Below are positions 33,591-50,600 of a DNA stretch of 64,000 nucleotides, one piece after another; the stretch's first letter is position 1; each line of letters starts with the position of its first letter. The position numbers and the translations under genes are program-made. The DNA comes from Takakia lepidozioides. Its lineage: Eukaryota; Streptophyta; Takakiopsida; Takakiales; Takakiaceae. Under the pieces are notes generated by a model. It saw nothing but the letters and a program-made list of their open reading frames with translations. It did not search any database and had not been told where the DNA came from. The DNA is taken from assembly GCA_030704615.1 (NCBI GenBank), contig CM060732.1, forward strand, positions 61,547,053-61,611,052, written 5' to 3'.

Positions 33591-34859
33591 CACCTCAACC
33601 ATGACCACAGCTTCTGCAAGGGGATCAAGAGAGGGAGTCCACAATGCCTCTTCTGGCACTTCTGGGCATGTGAAGATGCTTTGTGCAGCAGGCAGTCTGA
33701 TACAGGCTCTACATACTTTAAGCAAAGGAGGCATTTCAGCAGATTCAGATACGTATGTCTGTCTCTTGCTTAAGTGCATCAAGATGGAAGGTCTGGAAGC
33801 TGGAAAGCAGATGCACACTCACATTATCCAAAGTGTATTCCCGCCAAGTGTTTTTCTACTCAACACCCTTGTCTACATGTATGTTAAGTGCAGGAGCATC
33901 ATGGATGCTCACCAAGTGTTCAACAGAATGCCTCAACCATCTTTGATCACGTGGAACGCGATGCTTGCAGGGTATGCACAGCAGGGGCGTGGTATGGAGG
34001 CCTTGGAGACCTATGATCAAATGATGGGGGAAGGGGTGAAGCCCGACCACATCACGTTTCTGTGCATTTGCAATGCGTGTGCAAGCCTGGCAGCTCTGGA
34101 AAAGGGTGAAGAGGTTCATGGTGACATTGTCAGAGCTGCAATTGTACCAAATGTCATTTTGAACAATACCCTTGTGGACATGTATGAAGGGAGTGTTCGA
34201 CAGTATGGCTGAACAAGATGTGGTGTCGTGGAGTGTGATGATTGCAGGATATGCACAGCAACGGCGTGGGATGGAGGCTCTGGAACGTGATGCTTGCAGG
34301 GTATGCTTGCAGGGGCGCGGGATGGAGGCCTTGGAGACCTATGAGCAGATGATGGGGGAAGGGGTGAAGTGCAACCACATCACGTTTGTGTGCGTTTGCA
34401 ATGCTTGTGCAAGCCTGGCAGCCCTGGAAAAGGGCAAAGGGGTGTATGGTGACATCATCAAAGCTGGAATTGTACCAAGGTTGCAATGCGTGTGCAAGCC
34501 TGGGAGCCCTGGAAAATGGGAAAGAGGTCCATGGTGACATCGTCAAAGCTGGAATTGCACCAGATTCATCCTGATCACTGCCCTGGTGGACATATGCCAA
34601 ATGTGGGTGGATCGAGGATGCGAAGGGAGTTTTCAACACTGTGGTTGAACGAGATGTGGTGTCGTGGAACGCGATGCTTGCAGGGTATGCACAGCAGGGG
34701 CACGGGATGGAGGCTTTGGAGACCTATGAACAAATGATGGGGGAAGTGGTGAAGCCCTCATGGAGTGCAATGATTGCAGGATATGCTCAACATGGATCTC
34801 GTACAGAGGCACATCTTGTTGAAATTTTAAAGTGCGTCTGTGGATTGGATCAAATTTAG
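33591..34859 (+). pseudogene. PPR copy with best-preserved N-terminus, 3' truncated
   Basis: The longest uninterrupted PPR frame of the window: 33577-34212, about 210 codons. It reads from MTTASARGSREGVHNASSGT through ISADSDTYVCLLLKCIKMEG, VYMYVKCRSIMDAHQVFNRM, MEALETYDQMMGEGVKPDHI to LVDMYEGSVRQYG, where a 30-bp deletion shifts the frame. Further triplets are frameshifted, and the array ends at about 34859 without E or DYW domains. An ATG at 33601 could start it; whether this is the natural start is not clear. Confidence 0.8.
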
Positions 34860-40037
<5,178 letters not shown>

Positions 40038-40620
40038 CTGGTGTAGAGACTGCTCATCGTTTGTCTATATTCAAATCTTAGTTTTGCTACCATTAGTGTT
40101 TGCATAAAGTGAAAAATCTGCTCTCTGAAAGCTGATATTTGTCTTTATACTCCTTTGGCAACCAGATTGGATGAAGCAAAATCCATTTCTTGAGTTTTAG
40201 GAAAATGCTAGTCTGCACCAAGGTAATTGTTGTGTAAGGAAAATGATGGCCAAGTCTGCGTCCAAGGGAAATAACCTCTCTAGTCAGTGCTTGCATATCC
40301 TTACCGAGCTCTATGTTACAGTCTCTCTGTCTATGGTAAGCAGAATCTCATTTGTCTCGCTCTCAAGGTCTTTTTCTTGATCACCCAAGTTCACCAATTT
40401 TGTTATACTGAAGTAGACATCAGTAGGTGCTCAAATACTCTCTTGCCTGGAACTTGGAAGAGTTGAAGGGAAGCCAGACTGACATCTGCCAGTTTTATTA
40501 GATAAATATCTTAGTGTGTTTGTATGATACAGGAATGTGGAGGGTGTTTTCTGTTCTTCATTCATCCATCTTAAAAGGAATCATCATCCATCTCGTGGAT
40601 GGGGAAAATGGAACCCTAAT
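40038..40620. other. Intergenic, NTRC 3' region and upstream of STK19
   Basis: No reading frame or repeat recognised. The promoter and any 5' exon of the following gene should lie here. Confidence 0.4.
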
Positions 40621-40625
40621 CCCCT

Positions 40626-42550
40626 GTGTTTCATGTGAAGAAGGATGGATCTCTCTCTTCCGCTGCTTATTTTGCTGTATGTGAGCAACAGAGAAATGTG
40701 GTGGTGCAGCCTTGGATTGACTCTGCAGGGAGGAGATCTGATCTCAATTTTGAGGGATCCATTCAAGAGATGTGCAAGCAAGGACGTCCACCACGTCCAT
40801 CTTCTGCAACACCTGCCAGTGCCTCTCTGCTCCCTGACAACACACAACCCTCCTTGTCTGCCGTTTCCCTGCCATCTGTAACTAAGAAAAAGTTCTTCGA
40901 GCTGTATGCTACCACGGTGGGAAAGAACTCAAATCGAATCAGAGATGAGAGCTGTGATTCAGAGGACGGAGATGAACGGGCTTCCAAGAAACCTAGGAAC
41001 CTGCTACAGCAAGCTTCAAATACGGAAGAGATCACTGCTGTCGAGGAAGCGTCTCGTCCCTCATCAAGACCCTCGTCTGAAGACTGGAGCATGCCAACGG
41101 ACACCATGGTTGCTCTGGAGATGATGTGTGCTCAGTTTCCTAAGATGGAGAAGACGATGCTGCGGCCTTTTGTGCTGAAATCACAGCTCTACAGCAGCGT
41201 CAACGATCGCACTATTGTTGATCGGGAGCTCGAAGTTTTAAGGCTGCAGCAGGTCAGGCTTCTTTCCAAATTTCCCCACCTGCATGCAATTTTCCACAAC
41301 TCCCGCGTTCAATTTCATTGTTGATGATCAAAGGGAGGTCTCTTTAGAGATGCTGGTCATGTAGGGCCGGGGTTTAGAAACTTAATTTGAAAAGAGGTTG
41401 TGTTGGAACAAAGTTCACCACCAATCAACCTATCTCCCGTGCCAATGCCTCAAGACTGCCTTGGACTCTATCAACTGTCATCATTTGCATCATAATCGTC
41501 AACATCTTTTGTATAATTGAGTATTTCCCAATTGTAACGAGAATAAATCGTTAAATATGAAGCTGAGCATGGAGAGCTCAAATTGCACCATCGCATATCT
41601 TTTGAGGCTCACATGTTCTGCAATGATGTCTTTGCCAGGCCTTTAATGTATTTAAATATGCCTGCCTAGTTAGCCATTTCTGCACATAGGGAACCCTGGC
41701 AGCCTGATTTCAGTAAAATTCAGGAAACTTACATATGCTTCTGAGCTTAGAAAATTACATCCCCTGCACTCCTGCTACATACTTCATAGTTGTTGTGAGA
41801 CTGGGCAATGTATTCAATACTTGCTCTATCCAATATCTCGTATATACCGAATGTGTGCTAGTCATGGAATTGTGATGATTTAAAGGCTGCAGTACATGAA
41901 TGGGGCCACCTGACCAAATCAGCTTCAAGCAACCACATTTTGTATTTGATATGTCCATATGTAGGTCTACTACTATGAAGCCATTGACGCATTGTGAATT
42001 TTTCTTGTAGGTGGTCCGTACATTCAAGTTGAGTACAGGTCAAGATGACTACGCCATCATGTTCCTGGCTGATTACCTTTCGCTGATTGAGGCAGCAAAG
42101 AAGAGATTAGACAGAAAGAATTTACCAATGGAACTGGCTATTTTTGATTGGTTCAAAGCTCATGTTATTCCGTCCCACTTGGATGCCAGTATAGCACACT
42201 CGCAGCTCATGAGATTGTTGTCTGAGGGAGGATCAGCTAAGGAGAGTCACGTCTCTCTTCTCATGAATGCAGGGCTTCTAGTGAGACAGCTTGTTGATGA
42301 AACCTCGTATTGGTTTTCGATCCCGAATGTAGGATTTGTGCTAAAAAGCCTGAGCAAAGGGCGGCAAGAAGTATTGTCTTTTCTGACCCGGCGGAGGTAC
42401 AGAGAGATGTTGCAAGGTCCATTGGAGAGACGACTGTTACGGTACTCCCAGCTTGGCATGCGTTTCCATCTTCGTGATTTACTAGGCTTGGGAAAGATCC
42501 ATGTAATACCTTCTCCATCCGGCCCTCTGATTCGGCTTGCTCGTGACTGA
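40626..42550 (+). CDS. STK19: STK19/WHR1-like winged-helix protein
   Basis: Two exons, about 40626-41252 and 42011-42550, joined in phase across a 758-bp intron (GT at 41253, AG at 42010). The C-terminal exon matches the STK19 family along its length: QDDYAIMFLADYLSLI, LLMNAGLLVRQLVDETSYWF, SIPNVGFVLKSLSKGRQEVL, RRRYREMLQGPL, GMRFHLRDLLGLGKI and PSGPLIRLARD. STK19, despite its kinase name, is a nuclear winged-helix nucleic-acid-binding protein (WHR1) implicated in transcription-coupled repair. The first exon has a Ser-rich, acidic linker with a basic cluster (ASKKPRN) followed by ALEMMCAQFPKMEKT. No ATG lies in frame at the start of the open stretch; the first is M in SIQEMCKQG, so an upstream exon is likely. 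About 388 residues are visible. Confidence 0.88.
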
Positions 42551-42813
42551 GAATCATCTGTAGTCTACCCTTCTGGGAAGCAGATGAGCTCCGGTGCCTA
42601 ACATTCCCCACATCAAGGAGCAGAGTTGTAAATTGGTCCGCATGCAGGGGGCATGCAGATATGTTGCTTGATTGATGTGCAATCAGGGTTTTCATGGCGG
42701 CGTGCCAAAGAGTTATCAGCGCCCTCCTCTCAAAGTGCATGAAATTTTGGGTGATGTGAAGAAGGATCTGGGCACATCTGCATTGCCTGTTCACATGAAG
42801 GTCAAGTCTCAAT

Positions 42814-43156
42814 GTGCGTTACAGCCTCTGTTCTTATAGACAAGAAGCCCATTTAGTTTGGCATTTATGTTAGAATAATTCTTTCTCTTAGAAAGGGAAA
42901 TTTATATACCCTCACATCCATTTAGTGTTTCCTCATCCGGTAGGGGCAAGCACTGTACAGTGCAGTAAGGTTGGTAACCTTGTCTCAAGGTGCGTTACAG
43001 CCTCCATTCTTATAGACAAGAAGCCGATATACTTTGGCATTTATGTTAGAATAATTCTTTCTCATGGGAAGGGAAATTTATATACCCTAACATCCATGTA
43101 GTATTTCCTCATCTGGTAGGGGCAAGCACTGTAGTGCAGTAAGGTTGGTTACCTTG
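42814..43156. repeat. Tandem duplication, period 176 bp, 3' of STK19
   Basis: GTGCGTTACAGCCTC starts at 42814 and again at 42990. Both copies continue through TTTGGCATTTATGTTAGAAT and GGTAGGGGCAAGCACTGTA to AGTGCAGTAAGGTTGGT with a handful of differences. Non-coding. Confidence 0.9.
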
Positions 43157-43406
43157 TTCTATAAAGAGGGTTGGCTACCTTGGAGTCAGTACACGATGAG
43201 AACTATTGATTACTTTGTGTTGCTATTACAATAACAAAAGGTTTCAGGACCCACATCAGTAAGTGCAGTATACTAGGCTAGGATACCGGAGAATGCAGTC
43301 TTCTTTGTAATGAAAGCCAATTTTGATTTCTTATGCTGGAGCCTGGATCCATCCAGAATTAGCTTGCCTTTAATGAGCCAACAAGTGTTTTAAGTCTCTT
43401 TTACAG

Positions 43407-43490
43407 AGTCGCCTGAAGCTATCGCACTGGAGCAGGAAAAATCTTTAGATGTGCATGATGTTGGCCATGTGGAGTTCTCTCTTGGAGGAA
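43407..43490 (+). other. Orphan exon-like segment
   Basis: Preceded by a pyrimidine-rich acceptor (TCTCTTTTACAG) and followed by a consensus donor (GGAGGAA then GTAAGT). It encodes SPEAIALEQEKSLDVHDVGH then VEFSLGG. I do not recognise it. It could be the first or internal exon of a gene disrupted by the retroelements on the right. Confidence 0.35.
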
Positions 43491-43593
43491 GTAAGTTTAT
43501 TTCTTTTTCTTTCTTGATTCTCTTTAGTAAGACACGTCCTGAAATAAGGATGTCAAAGGTCAAAAGGGGCTAACAATGAATATTAGTATATAC

Positions 43594-44379
43594 CAGTGTT
43601 GGACCAGTATCATCAACATTTCATACCAGCCAGGGTATGGTATTGTCGGTGACGAGGCCTCCATAATACCTGGCAGGTAATGGTATCAAAGTAGGTATTA
43701 AGCTTTTGATGTACCAGTCTGGTATGTATATTGTTTTTGTTTGGCCTGGTATGGTATGGTATCAGTATTTCAAACCTTATACTGGGGGTATATCAATACT
43801 GGTATCAATACAGTTTTTTATTTTTATTTTTATTTTTAAACTGAAAAAATAAAAATCTGTCCAAATTATACCGCTGAGGTGAGCACTTCAGCCGCTGAAG
43901 TGATCACCTCATGGGCTGAAGCGCTCACCTCAGCGGCTGAGTGCCGCAATTCATAATAACAGGGAGCGGGATCTCACCTCAGGTAATTTGAGGTCACCTT
44001 ACAAGAGCCATATTACAGGCTGATAAATTAGACAATGCTCCAAGCCTAAGCAGATTTTCGCCAAAATTGCCATTCAGATCGTCTCAATCAAAGGGCCGCA
44101 ACTCTCCATGCTGAACCCTAAATCCCTAACGCTCCACATATTGATATCTAGGGTGCAAGTGACGGCAGTAGACATAGTACTGGTATTGACAAAGCTGCGT
44201 TCCTTGCGATACTAGGCTGGTATGGTAGGAGCCAGGTATTAGCGTTTCACTATATTGCCCCCAATATGTTCTGGCCGGGGTATTGTCAGTTGCTTATACC
44301 CGCCTGGTCTGGTACCCTGCCGTGATACCCTTACCCGTGTTGATACCCCGCCTCATCCCCATATACCAGTCCAACACTG
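43594..44379. mobile_element. Non-autonomous hAT-type element (786 bp)
   Basis: Terminal inverted repeats CAGTGTTGGAC (11 bp, perfect) start at 43594 and end at 44379. They are flanked by a perfect 8-bp duplication, GTATATAC, at 43586-43593 and 44380-44387. CAGTG-type ends and 8-bp duplications are the hAT hallmark. The interior is rich in GGTATGGTAT and its complement in subterminal positions, has no transposase, and contains a 23-bp inverted repeat with one mismatch (43871-43893 with 43914-43936). Confidence 0.9.
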
Positions 44380-44387
44380 GTATATAC

Positions 44388-46509
44388 ACTGGCTTGCGAG
44401 GCGCATGCAATTTGTAAAGTAACAATTGAATGTCTTGAAGGTGTTGCGTTAGTCCAGTTGTTGTATCTCCTGTGTCTTGTGTTACAGTAAAGTGCATGTT
44501 GTGTCTTGACAACAATTTGAAGCACTAAACAACATTTCCTAAATCTGTTAGACGTAGTTTAAATCTGTTGAAGTTAGGAAGGCATGTGTGATTCACTCAA
44601 TTTCAGGCCCACTCTGTTTATCTCTCCCTGGCTCAGAACCCTAAACTGGGCTGCCCATAAAACTTTACCAGCTTTACCCTAAAAGGCTATCACTTTCCAT
44701 TTGGAAGGTAGAGTGGAAGGTGGACTACGACCATAAAACTTTACCAGAACAACGTGGTTATCCAAATCACCTCCCCCAAAGACTCGAAAATTTGGAGGTG
44801 GCAAATTTGGTTGATGCGGATAACTTATGATGTCACTTTATCCTAAAAGGCTATTGCCTTCCATTTCTGGAAGTTGGACACCTTATAATTGCTGTAACCG
44901 GGGCAACGGCGTTGCTTTTGACATAGTGTCGTGCACCTCACTTCGGTAAGCTCCCCTTTAAGTCATAGTTACTCGCTTTGATGCGCGCGCCTAACTCCCA
45001 ACCTGGCCGCCGGGAACTCGGAGCTTCGGCTGCTCACCGGGACATAACGGTCCCCTTTTTTCCCCCAACAGACCCTCCACCAATTTGGGCCTAGTGGAAA
45101 TTCCCTTTGGTAGATGGCAGTCCGGAATAGCTCCCCACTCCTTGGTCGCTTTCCGGCTCGCTCGCTTACTCACTAGTTTTTGAACACCAACGGGCTTGCA
45201 CCGTTCTTGGGGTTACTACTCCATATATATACTTCTGTGACTGTCTGCGGGGGTTCCACAAACAACACCATCCTTTTATGGCGAACCACCACGAAGACCC
45301 TCGATTCCCGGTGATGAGTCGCGGTGAGTTTTAGCCCTCCTACCACGGCCCCATTGGACCGTGATGAGTCCCAAGATTCCCCAAGACTCCCACCACAAGG
45401 TCTCCGCCCCATGGTGAGTCTTATACCACCCCCACTAAGCCCCATTAAGCTACCACCACCCCTCGTGGAACCACCCCCACCGCAACCCGGTGTGCGGGGC
45501 TCCACCTAGTGAGCGCCTCCGCCTCCTTGAGCGCCTCAAGGGTGTTTCAGCCCCCGCATCTATTGTTGCCACCGTCCCCACCACAAGGACAGCCCTCTCG
45601 TGTCCCGACCCCCTGCCCTCAAGGCAAAGGGCCGCGACACACACCCCTACCAACAGGGAGTCAATGTCCTCATCGACTTGTCCATTTTGTAGAAACGAAC
45701 ATCCAAGTTGTGGCGTTCCACATCAAGGAGTTTGTTTCCACACCATGGCGTCCCATGGCAAAGAACCAAACCCCACACTTGACTCTACTCTCTACTAGCT
45801 AGTTCGGCCGACTTTCTCCAAGTCTCGGCCAAGGGTGGAGCCTCTCAAGCTCCTCCCAGTGCACTCTTCTTGGCCCACTTCAAGGCCAATGAACGATCTT
45901 CCCCGAGGATCGAATCGCCTTACTGCAACAACATTTGCTTGCGACTGCTCGTGATGCCACTTTTTTGGCATCACCTTGAGCAAGGGTTCACCTTGAACCC
46001 TTTTTGACTAAGAAGATAACCTTGAACCAACCGTGCGCCCCAATCACTACAATTGGGTCCGTCTTGGAATGCTGGCCTGAGGTACGGGAACACGCCGAAG
46101 CCGCACTATGACTTCGTCCCGAGGCTACACGATTATAGTACGTGAACGGAAGCCCGTAGCTTCTACGTTAGCCCGCACTACAAGGCAACCCCCTCGGTAA
46201 CACAGTTATAGTACGCACACGCGCCAGGTGCGCACTAGCACGTGAACTCCCACAGAAGGCGCAAGTCTCCTTGCCCCTTGGGTGGGAGTCACCCGATTTC
46301 GGCACTGCGCAAACACACGATTAACCCAATTTACCTCTCCCACTTTTGTAAGCTAGCATGCATTCTACACTCTAGCCAACCATGCCATGCATCACCATTC
46401 CAAACAAAATAAGACGCACAACATTTGGAAACCATTTCATTTATAACAAAATTTGCACAATACAAGTTTTTGCAATCGGATTCCTGACCTAGCTAAGCCG
46501 GGCTAAGCA
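44388..46509. other. Non-coding region, probably LTR and 3' part of the minus-strand gypsy element
   Basis: No credible gene. A GC-rich stretch at 44970-46300 has CGG/CCG-rich composition unlike the AT-rich surroundings. It contains an 8-bp inverted repeat TGATGCCA (45952-45959) and TGGCATCA (45966-45973), and two GTGATGAGTC motifs near 45312 and 45361. Its position just downstream, in element orientation, of the chromodomain remnant fits an LTR, but I could not find a second copy to define the ends. Confidence 0.35.
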
Positions 46510-47642
46510 TGCATTTCCTCCCCCACGCTCCAAGGTTGATGTCTCCATCAACGCTTCTTCCGCTTTTGAGGTCGCCCTTCGAAAGCTGCAACCGCCTCGG
46601 ATGCGTTTCCCATTTCTGAGGCACGCACCCAAGATGCCTCCACATGATGATAGCCCTTCCATTTCACGATTCTTGAACCGCCTTTACTTAAGCACTACCT
46701 TCACCTCGTACTCAAGTTCATTTTCATGATCTAACAGCACAGGTGGTGGACGCAACACTTGATGCCGATTCGGACGCGCTTCATCTTTGAAGCAAGGCTT
46801 CAAAAAGGAGACGTGGAATACCGGATGTACTTTGCTGTTTGCCGGCAGCTCCAATTCATACACATCCTCATTCATAACCTTCCGGATGCGAAAGGGTCCC
46901 GCATACGGAGGTACGAACTTTGGACTCACTTCCGGAGGTAGTCGAAAATTCTTGATGTTCAACCAGACCTCCGTGCCTGCCTCGAACTTTACTTCCCTCC
47001 GCTTCCGATTTGTCTGCCGTTCATACCATTTCCTAGCTTTGGCAATGTTGTACTTTGCGAGCTTCAACAAGCGCTTGCATTCCTCCAACACCGTTGCTGC
47101 TACCGGTTCTTCAACGTCTTGGGCAGCCCAACTTGTCGGCACTAGAGGTGTTTTTCCATAGACCAATACGAAAGGGGAAACACCCGTTGCGGAGTGTTTT
47201 GTGTTATTATTTCCATTTGGCCGTCCGTCGTAGGTCGGAAGGCGGTGCTCATCTTGAGCCTCGTCCCCATCTTCTTCCAAAGTGCCCTCCAAAATTTACT
47301 TGTAAACTTTGGATCGCGGTCCGAGACAATATCCTTCGGAAGTCCATGATGCTTGAAGAGGTGGGCGAAGTAAAGTTGCCCCGTCTCCTGTGTCGTTGCC
47401 GTCTCCTTGGTGGGGATGAAATGGCCCATTTTACTGAACCTATCCACCACCACCATGATTGCATCGAATCCTTTTGACAGCGGCATAGCAGTCATGAAAT
47501 CCATCGATACACTTTCCCAAGACCCCTCTGGAATTGGCAAGGGTTGTAACAGCCCCGCTTGCTTTTTGTACTCGCTCCGGTTTTGTTGGCATGTGGTGCA
47601 TGTCTTGACATACTGACAGAAATCTTTGATAAGAGTTGGCAT
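46510..47642 (-). pseudogene. Ty3/gypsy chromovirus integrase and chromodomain remnant
   Basis: Read on the minus strand: zinc-binding tail (YVKTCTTCQQNRSEYKKQAG), integrase core (VSMDFMTAMPLSKGFDAIMV, VSDRDPKFTSKFWRALW, TDGQME), then after a deletion and frameshift at about 47205 NTKHSATGVSPFVLVYGK, the GPF-type module (YAGPFRIRKV, HPVFHVSFLKPC) and, after a TAA near 46681 and a frame change, the chromodomain (VKWKGYHHVEASWV). D-D-E residues are discernible. About 30 residues of the core are missing, so it is inactive. It ends abruptly at 47642 against the plus-strand element, losing everything upstream (reverse transcriptase, protease, gag). Confidence 0.88.
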
Positions 47643-50600
47643 GGAACACCAAAAGCAGGAACTCCAGTTTCTGAAGCGGAAGGTGAAGAAGGAGGAGAGG
47701 ATGTGGCAGAGCCAACGGAGAGTTCAGACTCTCCAACACCATTACAGTTGAGTTACATGAGTGAAGAAGAAACCCAAGGGCAGAACTTGGAGGATGAAAA
47801 CAGAGAGAAGAAATTGGAAGAGGAAGAATATGAAGAAGTAGACCCAACAGCTGAGGTTGAGACTACAACCAGGACATCCCAACCCGTTGGACCTGGATCA
47901 AGTGGAGCACTTGGATCACAGGCCAACGAAGGTGTCGGCTCAGGGGGATCAGGCGGGCTGCCTGGATCTGGCTCTGGGGGGACAGGGAGTGTGGGAAGTA
48001 GTGCAACTGAAGCTGGGAATACTGTGAATATCGTGGGGCCAGAAGCAGGGAGTGCTCAAGGGCCACCACTTGGTGGAAGATCCACCACAACAACAACAGG
48101 TCCAGAAGGACCAGCACCAGCAAGGGTGCCAGCACCTGTCAATGGGCAGAAAGTAAGGCCACAGATGGCGTTACAACCAACACGGGCTAAACCACCTTTT
48201 CCAATATATTCAGGAAAAGGGGATCCCGATGTACACATTAGCCAATTTGAGCACATGTGTATAGTGAACAATGAGAATGGCGATGATGCCAAGAGAGATT
48301 GTTTCCTTGTTCACTTATAAAGAAAGCAAGTGAATGGTATGCAAGATTCCCTGATAATCATTTTCTAACCTGGAATGGCTTGAATACAGCATTCCGAAAT
48401 AGGTTCAAGACAAGTAAAACTGAGGATGAAGTGTATGGGAGTTTACAACAGTTAAAGCAAAAGAAGCATGAAACTGTTGAGGAGTATATGGAAAAGATGG
48501 AATTGATGATGAAAAAGCTGGCTGCAGTACCAGCACCAGGGTTACAAAAGACTTGGTTTGTGAGTGGACTAAGACCAGAGTTGCAAAAGAAAGTGGATAT
48601 GTTACCCCATAATACAGTGGAGGAGGCATTTGAAACTGAAAACAGAATTGAGCAATTGGGGATGCTCAAGAGAGAGAAAAGGGATGATGAGGACTCTGAG
48701 GATGAGTCAGATGAAGAAGAAGAGCAAGAACTAAAAAGGAAGAGTAAGAGAAAGGAGAAGTTGAAGAGGGATAACCATGAGAAAAGATTGGAAGAAATCT
48801 TGAAGAAGTATGCCACAGAGGCTGCAACACATTGGAGGAAGGGTGTATGGTGTGCAAAGTGCCAGAATGAAGGCCATACCACCACAGAATGCCACATGAA
48901 GGAGAAACACTGTACTATCTGTAAAATGGATAACCATTCTACTGAGAATTGTTACTACAACAGAAGGACAGTTGCAAGAGAACCTAGGCAAGTAAGGGTG
49001 CATCAGGTGCAGCCCCAGCCAAGAAGAAACAATGATCAGGACCACTATGGTAGGTCTGGTGGTTATAACAATGGCATGGAAGGGAGAGGTAATTCAAGAG
49101 GGAATTACCAAGGAAATTCCAGAGGCAACTATTAGGGTAATCCAAGGGGGAATTACCAGCCCGGGAATCAGGATTACAAAAATAATCCAAGAGCAGACCA
49201 AGGGCGAGGACCCAATGGTGAAGAACTATGTTACTATTGTAATCAGCCAGGACATCGCAAGGCAGCCTGTTCATTCTGGATTAGACACCAGAATGAGATG
49301 AGAGCTCCTGTGAATGAGGGCCCAGTGGTGGCAGCTCACATGGTTAGGCCATGTGTTGTACCAGAAGTAAGTATAATGATAGTAACAAGAAGTAAAGCCA
49401 AACTAATACCTCCAGTAGTAGAGGAAGAAGATGATAATGAAGGTGGCAGTGATATGCCGGAAGATGATGAGGCTTGGAGAGATGAGAAGGAACTGCACAA
49501 GGAAGTGGCAGATACCATAAGGGAAATGCAGAAGAGTACTGATATTCCTGTGGCAGATTCCTCTGATTCTGATGGAGAAGAAGAAGTGAGTGAGGATGAA
49601 ATGAAGAAAGAAGATGCAGACATGCAAAGTAATGAAGAGACTTTGGCTGAAGTAATATACCAGACCAAAGCAGAGATTATCATTGGACAGCTATTGGCTG
49701 TGGCACCTTATTGTAGGCACAGGCTGTATCAAGCAATCAATCGAATTGCCCAGGAGACAGGAAACACAGACCTGAACAGCAAGGTGACCAGTTATAATGT
49801 GAAGCCGGAAGGGCGAGAAACAGTCATGGACTTTGATGATTCTATGCCAGTAATCCAATTGAGAATTGGAAGCACAGAACTAATTGATGTACTGATAGAT
49901 GGAGGTTCTGGAGTAAATATCATGACAGACCAATTAAGGAAGAAGCTTGGTCTAAGTAACATGAAACCAGCCCCATTTACAGTAACCATGGCAGATCAAA
50001 GAAGTGTACAGCCATTGGGATTAATAAGAGGAGTTAAGATACGGATACAGAAGATGATCTTTATGATCACAGTAACTGTGTTGAAGATGGATGAAGTCAT
50101 GGAGGCTTACTCCTTATTATTGGGACGTCCGTGGCTGAAACAGGCCAGGGTATTCCATGACTGGAATTCTCAGTTACTAACCGTGCATAATGGGATACAC
50201 GAGATACAAATTACCACAAAAAAATCTAGTAGATTACCTGCTACGAGAAGACCTCGAGGAGTCAGAGAGAATGACTGGAGAGGAGGACTGGATGAGGAGT
50301 AGGAAGCTACCCTATTTGCTGCACACCCAGAGTGGGAGCAGGTTGCAGAGATGCGGCTGGAAGGCCTAAGTTGTTTAAGGGGTATCTGCTGTGGTGTAGT
50401 GTCAACAACACCGATTGAAGAGGAAACCAGCAGTTACCCATCACATTTCTATGAAGAAAAAGAAGGAGAAATGGAAATCCTAGAGGAACCAGCCACTGTG
50501 AGTTTACAGGATGAAGTGGTGACTGGTTGGACAATCACAGCTGATGAGCAAGTGAGGGAAGTGAATGTGGGAACTAAAGAGGAACCGAGGATGGTGAAGG

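Noticed and set aside
5790-34859. PPR stop codons rescued by U-to-C RNA editing.
   Set aside because: U-to-C editing is known from plant organelle transcripts. These are nuclear copies that also carry many frameshifts, which editing cannot repair.
45305-45375. Hammerhead ribozyme, from two GTGATGAGTC motifs.
   Set aside because: The remaining conserved core (GAAA and cleavage-site stem) is not present at suitable spacing.
45173-45653. Gly/Arg/Pro-rich open frames on both strands.
   Set aside because: They come from GC-rich low-complexity sequence in the presumed LTR region and have no domain.
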